NCBI RefSeq assembly: GCF_009176305.1
Contig: NZ_BLAJ01000003.1
Location: 806,001 to 870,000 of the forward strand
Source: Martinezella dioscoreae
GTDB taxonomy: Bacteria; Pseudomonadota; Alphaproteobacteria; Rhizobiales; Rhizobiaceae
Direction: 5' to 3'
DNA length: 64,000 nt
Positions 53,505 to 61,889 of the stretch are shown piece by piece. How positions within the stretch are numbered: position 1 is the first letter of the stretch; each line of letters starts with the position of its first letter. Position numbers and translations under genes: made by a program. A model generated the notes under the pieces. It was not told the DNA's origin. It made no database searches and saw only the letters and a program-made list of their open reading frames with translations.

Positions 53505-54149
53505 TCATGTACGCCGTTGCACCTGTTTGCCGAGATCGGCAAGCGTGGCCCAAAGCTCATCGAAGAGGTTACGAGCGAACTGCTCTACGGAAACATCCTG
53601 CGGAGATTGCATCCAGCGCTCGCTGCCGATGCGCAGCATCGTCACGACCGCGGCCGCAAGCATGCCAAGACGAAGACGCTCCTCCTCGCTGCCGCTGCCA
53701 CGGGCAAACAGTGCATCCGCAAGCTTCTTCTCCAGCTTGGCATATTTGAGTTGGTCGCGTGCTTGAAGCGTCGGCGTATTGTGAATCAGGGCAGCCAGAG
53801 CAAGGCTCTGCGGATCGGCGATGGCAGCACGAAGGGCAGAATTGACAGCCCTCTCGATGACGTCGACGATCGAAGCATCTTCGGGCTGGGCCGCGACCGC
53901 GCCGATCAGCTCGCGGGCAAAACCATCCTGCCAGGCGGTGACTACATCTTCTTTGCTGGGGAAATAATCGAAGAAGCTGCGCTTGGAAACATCGGCAGCT
54001 TCCGTGATGTCCTCGATGGTGGTGGCCTCGAAGCCACGATCGAGGAACAGCCGCAAGGCGGCGGATTCGATGCGCTCGCGGGTTTGACGACGCTTGCGTT
54101 CGCGCCGGCCTTCCTTCACCGCGCTATCGACATCCGGCTTTTTCGCCAT
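53505..54149 (-). CDS. TetR-family transcriptional regulator
   Basis: 214 residues. A basic N terminus (RRERKRRQTRERI) leads to the helix-turn-helix at about 20-70, with ALRLFLDRGFEATTIEDITE and ADVSKRSFFDYFPSKEDVV. The C-terminal domain is of the MftR-like TetR type. It lies upstream of, and on the same strand as, an aldo/keto reductase, so it may regulate that gene and itself. Ligand unknown. Confidence 0.9.
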   Translation of the reverse strand: MAKKPDVDSAVKEGRRERKRRQTRERIESAALRLFLDRGFEATTIEDITEAADVSKRSFFDYFPSKEDVVTAWQDGFARELIGAVAAQPEDASIVDVIERAVNSALRAAIADPQSLALAALIHNTPTLQARDQLKYAKLEKKLADALFARGSGSEEERLRLGMLAAAVVTMLRIGSERWMQSPQDVSVEQFARNLFDELWATLADLGKQVQRRT

Positions 54150-54208
54150 CCGCTACCCCCGGAACTCACTTCGGGCCGCCCCAAATCGGCCTTGCCGGCT
54201 TCCGGCGC

Positions 54209-54856
54209 CTAAGCGCTGATTCCGGCATTCTCTCCGGTGCTACGATATTTGGAGCCAGCAATCGAGAGCTCCAGAGGATTTTGCCGCGATATCCTGTAAA
54301 CGCCGGCCGGCGGAATGTTGCGCACCGTACCGCCGATGCGCTTTGCCGTAAGCCCCAGGCTTTCAAGGATCGGTTTCTGCACCGGACAGCGCGGGCCGTA
54401 GGTGAACTGATAGAAAGCTCCTCCCGGCTTCATCGTTTCAAAGGCACCACCGACAATGGCCACGACCTTGGAGGGCGGCATGGACAGCAGCGGCAGGCCG
54501 CTGATGACGGCGCCGAAAGGCGCGTCATCGAAAAGTCCGCATCGGCTGAGCTGCGCCGCATCCATATGCACCACCCGCGCCGCCGGAAAACGCTCCCGCA
54601 GGCGGACAGCGAACTCCTCGCCGAATTCGACGAGTGTCAGCGCACTTTCGGGAATGCCACGCGCCAGCAGCGCCCGCGTGAATACGCCGGTGCCCGGACC
54701 GAGTTCGAGGATCGGACCATCGAACGGCTCGATCTCCTGGGTCATCAGCCTTGCCAGCCTCTCACCGGAGGGCGCCACAGCCGCAACACGCAGGGGATCG
54801 CTGACCCAGGAGCGGAAGAACTGCACAAAATCAGCGCATGAGGTCTTTGTCGTCAT
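54209..54856 (-). CDS. PmtA-like phospholipid N-methyltransferase / class I methyltransferase
   Basis: 215 residues. The SAM site is ILELGPGTGVFTRALLARG (motif I), then LTLVEFGEEFAV and RVVHMDAAQL. The N-terminal FRSWVSDPLRVAAVAPSG and the segment SGLPLLSMPP resemble rhizobial PmtA, which methylates phosphatidylethanolamine on the way to phosphatidylcholine. KsgA-like rRNA methylases share motif I but not the SDPL start. The ATG at 54856 is preferred over 54880. The activity remains to be assigned. Confidence 0.78.
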   Translation of the reverse strand: MTTKTSCADFVQFFRSWVSDPLRVAAVAPSGERLARLMTQEIEPFDGPILELGPGTGVFTRALLARGIPESALTLVEFGEEFAVRLRERFPAARVVHMDAAQLSRCGLFDDAPFGAVISGLPLLSMPPSKVVAIVGGAFETMKPGGAFYQFTYGPRCPVQKPILESLGLTAKRIGGTVRNIPPAGVYRISRQNPLELSIAGSKYRSTGENAGISA

Positions 54857-55073
54857 TCCGCAAATCCAATCTTCGGTCACATAATTTTATGAGGGCCGAA
54901 CAGCGTGGCAATTCGAAGGCATGCCACGCCATTAGACCGTCGAAAGTCATTGATATGCAAGCATCATCGCATATTTTGCACTTACATATTTTCATTTATT
55001 GCAAACTTGCATTTAGTGTAGAAATTACCAGATACAATGGGCAATGCCAAAATCTCTTCACAGGAGCTCCGCA

Positions 55074-55994
55074 ATGCCAGACTGGACAATAAAAGATATT
55101 CCGCCGCAGACGGGCCGCATCGCAGTCATTACCGGCGCCAACAGCGGCATCGGCTACGAGGCAGCAAAGGCTCTGGCAGGCGCCGGCGCAAAGGTCATCA
55201 TCGCCTCACGAAACGAGGCCAGGGCCAATGAGGCACTCGCCAGGATCCGTGCGGCGACACCGGGCGCAGACGTGACATTCGAAGCGCTCGATCTTGCCAG
55301 CCTCGATTCCGTCGCGCGCACGGCAACCCGCATCGGCGATAGACTGCCGCATATCGATCTGCTCATCAACAATGCCGGTGTCATGGCCATCCCGGACCGG
55401 CATGAGACCGAAGATGGTTTCGAAATGCAGATGGGCGCCAATTATATAGGCCATTTCGCCTGGACGATGCGGCTGTTGCCAAAGGTTTCTGCGGCGGAAA
55501 ATCCGCGAGTGGTCACGGTGAGCAGCCTGGCGCATCGCAACGGCAGGATCAATTTCGACGATCTGCAGTGGCGCAAGCGCTATCGTCCCTGGCCCGCCTA
55601 TTGCCAATCGAAGCTGGCAACGCTGCTGTTCAGTCTGGAACTCGATCGCATCGCCCGCGCCGAAGGCTGGAAGCTGAAAAGCGTTGCCGCTCATCCCGGC
55701 TATGCCGCGACCGGCCTGCAGACCACGGGTCCGCGCATGGGCCGTGATCGGGCCGGCAGCCTCGAAATCGCGACAAAATTGCTAGGCCCGTTTCTATCGC
55801 ATACGGCAGCAGCCGGCGCCCTCCCGACCCTCTTTGCAGCCACCTCGCCTGCGGCGGAGGGCGGCGCCATGTATGGCCCGAACGGTTTCTATGAGCTCAA
55901 GGGCCCGCCGGTGCGTGCCAAGATTGCCGCTCATGCCCGTGATCAGGCGGTCTGGCGTCGGTTGTGGGACATCTCCGAACAGTTGACCGGTTGA
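55074..55994 (+). CDS. Short-chain dehydrogenase/reductase
   Basis: 306 residues, classical SDR of the retinol dehydrogenase-like type. The cofactor loop is VITGANSGIGYEAAKAL, followed by LINNAGVMAIP, the catalytic Ser in VVTVSSLAHRNG and the Y-x3-K pair in AYCQSKLATLLF. AGGAG lies 8 bases before the ATG at 55074. The 193-base upstream region is strongly AT-rich, with a TACAAT -10-like box at 55033-55038. Substrate unknown. Confidence 0.9.
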   Translation: MPDWTIKDIPPQTGRIAVITGANSGIGYEAAKALAGAGAKVIIASRNEARANEALARIRAATPGADVTFEALDLASLDSVARTATRIGDRLPHIDLLINNAGVMAIPDRHETEDGFEMQMGANYIGHFAWTMRLLPKVSAAENPRVVTVSSLAHRNGRINFDDLQWRKRYRPWPAYCQSKLATLLFSLELDRIARAEGWKLKSVAAHPGYAATGLQTTGPRMGRDRAGSLEIATKLLGPFLSHTAAAGALPTLFAATSPAAEGGAMYGPNGFYELKGPPVRAKIAAHARDQAVWRRLWDISEQLTG

Positions 55995-56018
55995 AGACAC
56001 GCCTTCCCGCGACGGTCT

Positions 56019-56058
56019 GAAAAAAATCCCCCTCCGCGAAACGGAGAGGGATTTCGAT
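56019..56058 (-). terminator. Terminator between convergent SDR and BA14K genes
   Basis: AATCCCCCTCCG (56025-56036) and CGGAGAGGGATT (56042-56053) pair with one mismatch around CGAAA. On the minus strand the hairpin runs into seven T residues, serving the BA14K gene. On the plus strand the T run is short. Confidence 0.85.
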
Positions 56059-56068
56059 CTATTTCGTA

Positions 56069-56542
56069 TTACGGGCTGACGCACTGGCGGCGCGGCCCCT
56101 TGCTGGGCTGATAGGTATTGTCCGACGCACGATAGGTCTTGTAGCGGCTTGCACACCAGCGGACATGCGCACTGCCGCGCGGCGGCTGCGAAACGGCTCC
56201 GCCAATGATCGCGCCGGCGGTGAAGGCGGCCATGGGATACCACCAGCCATCATGACGCCGATAGCCCGGACGGTGATAGCGATAGCCGCGATGGCCATGC
56301 CAATAACCCGGGCGATGATGCGGACGGTGGTGAGGACGATAATGCGGACGGTGACGCCCGCGATAGTGCCTGTTGTGGTGGCGATATTGAACTTCGGTCA
56401 GGCCAGCGGGCTGATTGTCGGTTTGCTGGATTGCCGGCTGGATCAGCGGCTGAATCGGTGCAGCGGCCGCGGGGTCGAAAGACGTTACCGCAAGCAGGGC
56501 GCTCAGGGCAGTCACGGTTACGGTTGTCAGGAATCGTTTCAC
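56069..56542 (-). CDS. BA14K family protein
   Basis: 157 residues, GTG start with GGAG 7 bases ahead. The signal peptide ([20 protein letters not shown]) is followed by a His/Arg/Tyr-rich segment and a short hydrophobic GGAVS-type stretch ([13 protein letters not shown]). The BA14K C terminus is [20 protein letters not shown] ending in GPRRQC. BA14K is the immunoreactive, lectin-like protein first named in Brucella; homologues are common in rhizobia. Role here is unknown, probably envelope-associated. Confidence 0.88.
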   Translation of the reverse strand: MKRFLTTVTVTALSALLAVTSFDPAAAAPIQPLIQPAIQQTDNQPAGLTEVQYRHHNRHYRGRHRPHYRPHHRPHHRPGYWHGHRGYRYHRPGYRRHDGWWYPMAAFTAGAIIGGAVSQPPRGSAHVRWCASRYKTYRASDNTYQPSKGPRRQCVSP

Positions 56543-56648
56543 AGCTCTTCTCCTCCTATCGAGTCGTAATACTGATGAACAACGCGCAATGATTGAAAAT
56601 CTTTCACAATATTATTGCTTGCGCAAGTACATGCCGCACGATAGGTAT

Positions 56649-56669
56649 ATAGATAGGAAGCCTATCTAT
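56649..56669. promoter_or_regulatory. Inverted repeat, likely MarR operator
   Basis: ATAGATAGG and CCTATCTAT are perfect 9-bp arms around AAG, ending 22 bases before the MarR start codon. The size and position match MarR autoregulatory sites and would block transcription of the MarR-MFS operon. Confidence 0.7.
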
Positions 56670-56691
56670 CTAGATGTGAACGAGTCTATCG

Positions 56692-57141
56692 ATGAGCAAA
56701 GCCGACCGTCATCACGGAATCGAGGAAGCCTACGCGCTGGCCGAGGTGCTGCGTCCCGCCCTCCATCGCCTGCATCGACAATTGCGGCGCGAGAGCGACG
56801 AGGCCGGACTGTCGCCGCTGCATGCCTTGTTGCTCGTCGCCATCATGCGCCAGCCGGGCATCGGCGTTGCCGAATTGGCGCGGATGGAGAAGCTGCGCGG
56901 ACCGACGATTTCAGGGCATGTGAAAGCCATGGAGCGGGATGGCCTCATCGCCCGTTCGGAACCGGACCCGAGCGACCGGCGCCGCAATGGTCTGGTGGCG
57001 ACGGAGAAAGGTGAGGACATCATCCGCAGCCTGAAACGGCGGAGAACCGACTGGCTCGCCTCCGAACTCGCCAAACTGTCGCCGCAGCAGCGTGACGCCA
57101 TTCGTGCCGCAATCGAACCGCTCATGGAGATCGGACAATGA
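56692..57141 (+). CDS. MarR-family transcriptional regulator
   Basis: 149 residues. The winged helix-turn-helix lies in the middle (about 45-105): LLLVAIMRQPGIGVAELARM, TISGHVKAMERDGLIARSEP and the wing PDPSDRRRNGLVAT. The flanking helices form the dimer. It overlaps the MFS exporter gene by four bases (ATGA) and has a 21-bp dyad just upstream, so it should repress its own efflux operon until a ligand binds. The ribosome site is weak. Confidence 0.92.
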   Translation: MSKADRHHGIEEAYALAEVLRPALHRLHRQLRRESDEAGLSPLHALLLVAIMRQPGIGVAELARMEKLRGPTISGHVKAMERDGLIARSEPDPSDRRRNGLVATEKGEDIIRSLKRRRTDWLASELAKLSPQQRDAIRAAIEPLMEIGQ

Positions 57142-58694
57142 ATACCGCTCGCCCGAATGTTGTCCCACCATCCGCTCCGGCGGCAGGCGACCCGCCCGAT
57201 CGTCGCGAGATCCGCGCCGTCATCCTCGGACTGATGATCGTTCTCGGCCTCGGCGCCATAGACCAGAGCATCGTCGCGACGGCGCTGCCGCGTATCGTCA
57301 GCGATCTCGGCGGGCTGACGCACCTCTCCTGGGTGGTCAGCGCCTATGTGCTCGCCTCAACCAGCACCATGCCGCTCTATGGCAAGCTCAGCGACCAATA
57401 TGGCCGCAAGCCGATGATCTATGCGGCGATCCTCATCTTCCTTCTCGGCTCGGTGCTGAGCGGCATGGCGCAGACGCTGCCGCAGCTCATCATCTTCCGG
57501 GCGATCCAGGGTATCGGCGCCGGGGGATTGCTGCCGCTGGCCCAGATCATCATCGGCGATATCGTGCCGCCAGCCAGACGCGGCCGCAATCAAGGTTCGA
57601 TCGCAGCCGTCTTCGCCATCTGCAGCGTCATCGGCCCGATCGCCGGTGGCGTCATCACCGATCTCCTGTCATGGCACTGGATCTTCTACGTCAACCTGCC
57701 GATCGGCGCCGTCGCGCTCGTTATGATCGGCCGGGCGCTGAAGCGGCCACATCAGGCGCGCAGCCGCCGCATCGACTATCTCGGCGCGGCGCTGCTGACC
57801 AGCTGCACGACCAGCTTCCTGCTGGTTCTGGCCCTCGGCGGTAACGAATGGGCCTGGAATTCGCCTGAGATTTTCGGGCTTTCCGCCCTTGCACTCGTTC
57901 TCTTCGTCTTTTTTATCCTGCACATCCGGCGCGAACCAGAGCCGGTGCTGCCGCCCGATCTCTTCCGCAACCGGCTCTTCGTCGTCGCCTGCACCGTGCT
58001 CGCCCTGACCTTCATGGGAATGCTGGGCGCAAGCCTCTTCTTTCCGCTGTTCTTTCAGATGGTCATGGGGGTCAGCCCATCGCATTCCGGCCTGCTTACC
58101 GGCCCGCTGATGATCGGCGTCGTCATCTCCTCCATGGTCAACGGTCGGGTGCTGCTGCATCGCTTCGGGCGCTACAAGCCGGCGCAGCTCTGCGGTCTCA
58201 GCCTCGCAACCGCTGCCTTCGCCGTACTCGCCTGGGCGGCCGCCACCAGTCAGGGCTTCTGGATCATCGAGCCGACGGTCTTTGCACTCGGCCTCGGTCT
58301 TGGCCTCGTCATGCCCACAATGACGATCGCGGTGCAGAATGCCCTGCCCCTAGCCCATCGCGGCGTGGGAACGGCGACGCTCGCCTTCTTCCGCTCGCTC
58401 GGCGGCCTTATCGGCGTTACCGGCTCCGGCGCCATTCTTGCCTATCGCGTTCAGAATGCCAGCGGCGCGCTGGATGGGATGCATGTATCGTCCTTGACCG
58501 AGGCTGGCATGAAACAGCTCGCTACGGCCTCTCCCGAGGCTCATGCCGCCGCGATAGCACTCTATCGTCACGCGATCGCCATGACCTTCGCAACGGGAAC
58601 AGCCATCGTGGCGCTGGCGCTGATCGTGCTGCTGTTCTTGCCGGAATTGCCGCTGAAGACGGATCATGGGCAGGAAACGAAGCGGCAGGGGTGA
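57138..58694 (+). CDS. MFS drug exporter, DHA2 (EmrB/QacA) family
   Basis: 518 residues, about 14 membrane helices. Helix 1 carries LGAIDQSIVATALPRIVSDL. GKLSDQYGRKPMIYAAI is the loop 2-3 motif A, and GIGAGGLLPLAQIIIGDIVP and GPIAGGVITDLLSWHWIFYV are DHA2 motifs B and C. It uses proton flux to export toxic compounds. Coupled to the MarR gene. No EmrA-type adaptor follows, so it probably exports only to the periplasm. Confidence 0.93.
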   Translation: MNTARPNVVPPSAPAAGDPPDRREIRAVILGLMIVLGLGAIDQSIVATALPRIVSDLGGLTHLSWVVSAYVLASTSTMPLYGKLSDQYGRKPMIYAAILIFLLGSVLSGMAQTLPQLIIFRAIQGIGAGGLLPLAQIIIGDIVPPARRGRNQGSIAAVFAICSVIGPIAGGVITDLLSWHWIFYVNLPIGAVALVMIGRALKRPHQARSRRIDYLGAALLTSCTTSFLLVLALGGNEWAWNSPEIFGLSALALVLFVFFILHIRREPEPVLPPDLFRNRLFVVACTVLALTFMGMLGASLFFPLFFQMVMGVSPSHSGLLTGPLMIGVVISSMVNGRVLLHRFGRYKPAQLCGLSLATAAFAVLAWAAATSQGFWIIEPTVFALGLGLGLVMPTMTIAVQNALPLAHRGVGTATLAFFRSLGGLIGVTGSGAILAYRVQNASGALDGMHVSSLTEAGMKQLATASPEAHAAAIALYRHAIAMTFATGTAIVALALIVLLFLPELPLKTDHGQETKRQG

Positions 58695-59034
58695 GCGGCG
58701 TGCGAAGCAATTGCAGTCACCTAGGAATAAGCCCGGCTTAAGCCAGCCCAGCCCCCGAAAAGGCGCAGATTCGTAACGCGAGAGGGCCATGTTCCCTGTC
58801 TAGATGAGTGCGCAAACAGCGCGCCGTGCAGGATGAAATTGGGAACACGTGTGTTATAATCACGGCCTTGTGATCAAAGAATGTACCCGGAGAGAGAAGT
58901 ATTAAGCCTCCGGTTTCTCTTGTTGGGACGAAGGGGTGCCGAAAGTGCAGCCGAGACAACTGAGACGGCGGTCTTAAGCGGTCGGTACGACGCGTTCTGA
59001 CGCTCCTTCGCGGGAACATTTGCGGGGTTATCCA
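58695..59034. other. Intergenic region, nothing recognised
   Basis: 340 bases between the MFS exporter and the GNAT gene. CCGGAG/CTCCGG and AGAGAA/TTCTCT arms near 58886-58921 can form small competing hairpins. No open frame looks like a gene and no clear terminator or promoter is seen. Confidence 0.4.
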
Positions 59035-59937
59035 ATGCCGCTTGTTTACAGACCTGCCCGTGCGGACGACTTTGCCGCAACCGATGCTCTGGTGGTTGCC
59101 AGTATCAACGATCTTACCGTTCGCCATGGTTTCGGCCCCATGGCGACGGCGAGCCCTCCCCACTTTCAGCTGTTTTCGCTCAAGGATGATCCGGATGGAC
59201 TATGGGTTGCCGACGATGGCGGAAAAATTCTCGGCTTCGCCTGGAGCTGGGTTTGCGGCAATGTCTGGTTCCTCGCCCAGCTGTTCGTCGATCCCGCCCG
59301 GCAGGGCCAGGGCATCGGGAATGAGCTCTTGGAGAGAACCGTGGAGCATGCCCGCAAATCAGGAGCGGTTCACAAGGCACTCATTACGTTCACGTTCAAT
59401 CGTGTCTCGCAGGGCCTTTACATGCGGCATGGCCTCTTTCCCAAGATGCCCATTTACCTTTTCAGCGTCGAGCGCGAACGGCTGAAGCAAACATTGCCGG
59501 AACCGTCATTGCGCGCCATCGCACTCGATATCAGCGCGGCGGCGATAGAAAATCTGGCCAAGATCGATTCCCATGCCATAGGCGTCTCGCGGGAGAAGCA
59601 TCATCGCTATCTGCTCGACGACCCATCGACCACGGGCTTTTTGCTCTGTGCTGGCGATGATATTGTCGGCTATGGCTATATCAGCCCCAGCGGACACATC
59701 GGCCCCCTCGCGGTCACGCGGCCCGATTTTCTTCATGATGCCTTTGTGGCCGCATTGAAGCTGGCGGCAGATGGCTCTGCCGAGAAGATATCAGCATTCC
59801 TGCCGGGCACATGCGACAGCGCCTTGAGCCTTGCGGTCAATCAAGGCATGCGGATCACCTTTCCGATGCTATTGATGGCATCACCCGGCTATGGCGACTG
59901 GACTCAATATCTGCCGCGGAATCCAGGCTTTATGTGA
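59035..59937 (+). CDS. GNAT-family N-acetyltransferase
   Basis: 300 residues, long enough for two GNAT folds. The first (about 1-145) is intact, with acetyl-CoA loop FVDPARQGQGIGNELLERTV and GLYMRHGLFP. The second half (about 160-290) has the outline of a GNAT domain but no clear Q/R-x2-G-x-G/A loop, so it is likely degenerate. The ATG at 59035 follows GGGG; five codons upstream another start is possible. Substrate unknown. Confidence 0.85.
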   Translation: MPLVYRPARADDFAATDALVVASINDLTVRHGFGPMATASPPHFQLFSLKDDPDGLWVADDGGKILGFAWSWVCGNVWFLAQLFVDPARQGQGIGNELLERTVEHARKSGAVHKALITFTFNRVSQGLYMRHGLFPKMPIYLFSVERERLKQTLPEPSLRAIALDISAAAIENLAKIDSHAIGVSREKHHRYLLDDPSTTGFLLCAGDDIVGYGYISPSGHIGPLAVTRPDFLHDAFVAALKLAADGSAEKISAFLPGTCDSALSLAVNQGMRITFPMLLMASPGYGDWTQYLPRNPGFM

Positions 59938-59993
59938 CCAGGCTAAGGCATGAAAGCCTAACTTATTTTCTATTGGCATGAAGGCGGAGAAAA

Positions 59994-60070
59994 TGGCGCA
60001 CCCGAAGAGATTCGAACTCCTGACCCCCAGATTCGTAGTCTGGTGCTCTATCCAGCTGAGCTACGGGTGC
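59994..60070 (-). tRNA. tRNA-Arg (anticodon ACG)
   Basis: On the minus strand GCACCCG pairs with CGGGTGC, then discriminator G and encoded CCA. The D arm is TAGCTCAGCTGGATAGAGCA. The anticodon arm CAGAC-TACGAAT-CTG gives anticodon ACG, read as ICG after editing. The T arm is AGTTCGAATCT. 77 bases. Confidence 0.95.
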
Positions 60071-60195
60071 GTGGCCGAAACGGAAGAAACCGTTGGCGTG
60101 GGCGGTTCTCTAAAGCCTCCCTTGAGGGAATGCAAGTGGATTTCTGAAAAAGATCGCGATTTTCGTGCATATTGACGCCAAGCAGCTGAAAACAA

Positions 60196-61716
60196 TCAGT
60201 TTTCTTGGAGGCTTCTGCTGCGATAGTCATCGAGGGATACCGGGCGGTCGGGAATTTCGATGCGAAACTGCGTGCCGGCCGCCGGTTTTTCGACGAGCGC
60301 AATGGTGCCGCCATGGGCAAGGACGAGTTCACGGGCGATTGCCAGGCCAAGGCCGGTGCCGCCCGAGCGGGCTGAACCACGGAAAGCCGTGAACAGGTTC
60401 TCTCGCGCCTTTTGCGGCATGCCCGGCCCCGTATCGTCGACGGTAATGCTGACGACACTGCCGATTCGATGCGCCGAAACCGTGATCCGCCTGACGCTGT
60501 CGGGCTCCGCCTCGCCGAAAGCGATCAGCGCCTGATGGGCGTTGCGGCAAAGATTATGAATGACGCGGAACAGCTGCTCGCTGTCGGCATCGACCTCCAG
60601 GTCGGGGCTGAGCTGTTCGATGAACTCGATGCCGCTATCCGGATCGATCGCCAGAATATCGCGGACCTCCTCGACAAGCTCGAATATGCGAATCTTGCGC
60701 CGGCGCGGCGCCGATTCGGAGGTCTGGCCAAAGGAAAGAACTTCGGTCGTATAGCCGACGGCACGATCGATGGTGCGCAGCAGCTTCGGGGCGAAGCGCT
60801 TGACCATCGGGTCATCGACATCGACCAGGCGGTCCGACATCAGCTGCGCGGCCGAGAGAATATTGCGCATGTCATGGTTGATCTTCGACACGGCAAGGCC
60901 GAGGGCGGCAAGATTTTTCTGTTGCTTCAGCGTCTTCTGCAGCTGCGATTGCATCGAGGCCAAATGGCGTCCGGCAACAGCAAGCTCATCGCCGCCCTTG
61001 TCGGGAACGAGAACGCGGCCGGGATCCTCCGGATCATCGGAATAGGCCTGCATGCTGTCCGTCAGCCGGCGGATGGGACGAATCATCATGCGGTTGATCG
61101 CAAAGAAGATCAGTGTTGCGGTGAACAGCGAGATGAGGATGGACACGAAGAAGACGCTGGTCGAATAGGCAAGCATCGCATTGCGGAGACGTGTATCCTT
61201 CAGCACAACCTCGATACCGGTGTTGGCATCGCCGCCGACGGGGCCGAACACGCGGATGATGCGATTGCCGCCGAACAGCAGCGTATCGAGCGCATCCTTG
61301 ATGGCGGTGAGCTGCGACACGTCGCTGAGATCGTATTTCTCATCGACAGAGGCTGGCATCTCGGCCGTCGCCAGCAGGCGCGACGTGCCGTCCTTGCGCA
61401 GGACGATGGCCCGCGTGCCAGTCGCCATCAGCGTCTCCTTTTGCAGAGCACGCGGCAACTCGGCCGGCTGCAGGCCGTCGATGACGATGGCGGCGGCGGC
61501 GGCGGTGTTCAGCCGATCCTCCAGCCATCGCAGCCGCATGTTGGCGACCGACGGCACGAAGATCAGCACTTCCGCCAACGAAATGAAAACGACGGTGAGA
61601 ATGAGAAGCTTGCCGGAGAGGCCGCCGAAAATGCCTGTGGGACGGCAAAGCTGGGACAGGCGGCGTTTTTCAACCTTGCCGTCCTTTACGGCACCCTTAT
61701 CCTGCCCACTGTCCAT
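60196..61716 (-). CDS. Membrane sensor histidine kinase
   Basis: 506 residues. Membrane helices at about 36-57 and 187-208 enclose a periplasmic sensor of about 130 residues. A HAMP linker (RPIRRLTDSMQAYSDDP) precedes the phosphoacceptor region, with H281 in SKINHDMRNILSAAQLMSD. The ATPase domain shows NLCRNAHQAL, DDTGPGMP and GTGLGLAIAREL. No receiver domain, and no response regulator gene is adjacent, so it is an orphan kinase here. The ATG at 61716 is chosen for its GGGA and family position; the frame is open to 61836. Confidence 0.9.
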   Translation of the reverse strand: MDSGQDKGAVKDGKVEKRRLSQLCRPTGIFGGLSGKLLILTVVFISLAEVLIFVPSVANMRLRWLEDRLNTAAAAAIVIDGLQPAELPRALQKETLMATGTRAIVLRKDGTSRLLATAEMPASVDEKYDLSDVSQLTAIKDALDTLLFGGNRIIRVFGPVGGDANTGIEVVLKDTRLRNAMLAYSTSVFFVSILISLFTATLIFFAINRMMIRPIRRLTDSMQAYSDDPEDPGRVLVPDKGGDELAVAGRHLASMQSQLQKTLKQQKNLAALGLAVSKINHDMRNILSAAQLMSDRLVDVDDPMVKRFAPKLLRTIDRAVGYTTEVLSFGQTSESAPRRRKIRIFELVEEVRDILAIDPDSGIEFIEQLSPDLEVDADSEQLFRVIHNLCRNAHQALIAFGEAEPDSVRRITVSAHRIGSVVSITVDDTGPGMPQKARENLFTAFRGSARSGGTGLGLAIARELVLAHGGTIALVEKPAAGTQFRIEIPDRPVSLDDYRSRSLQEN

Positions 61717-61889
61717 TTCAATTGTCCCGCTTCGCCGCAAAGCGATCTGATGCGACCTGATCGAAACTAGATAATAGGCGATTGTCGGCTTTTTTCCAAT
61801 CGGCTCCGGATTTTGACGCAAGACCAAGGCCGGCAACGACGCCCAAGCGCCGCAGCCAGCCTCATATCGGTGAGATCAGATCGGCAGGA

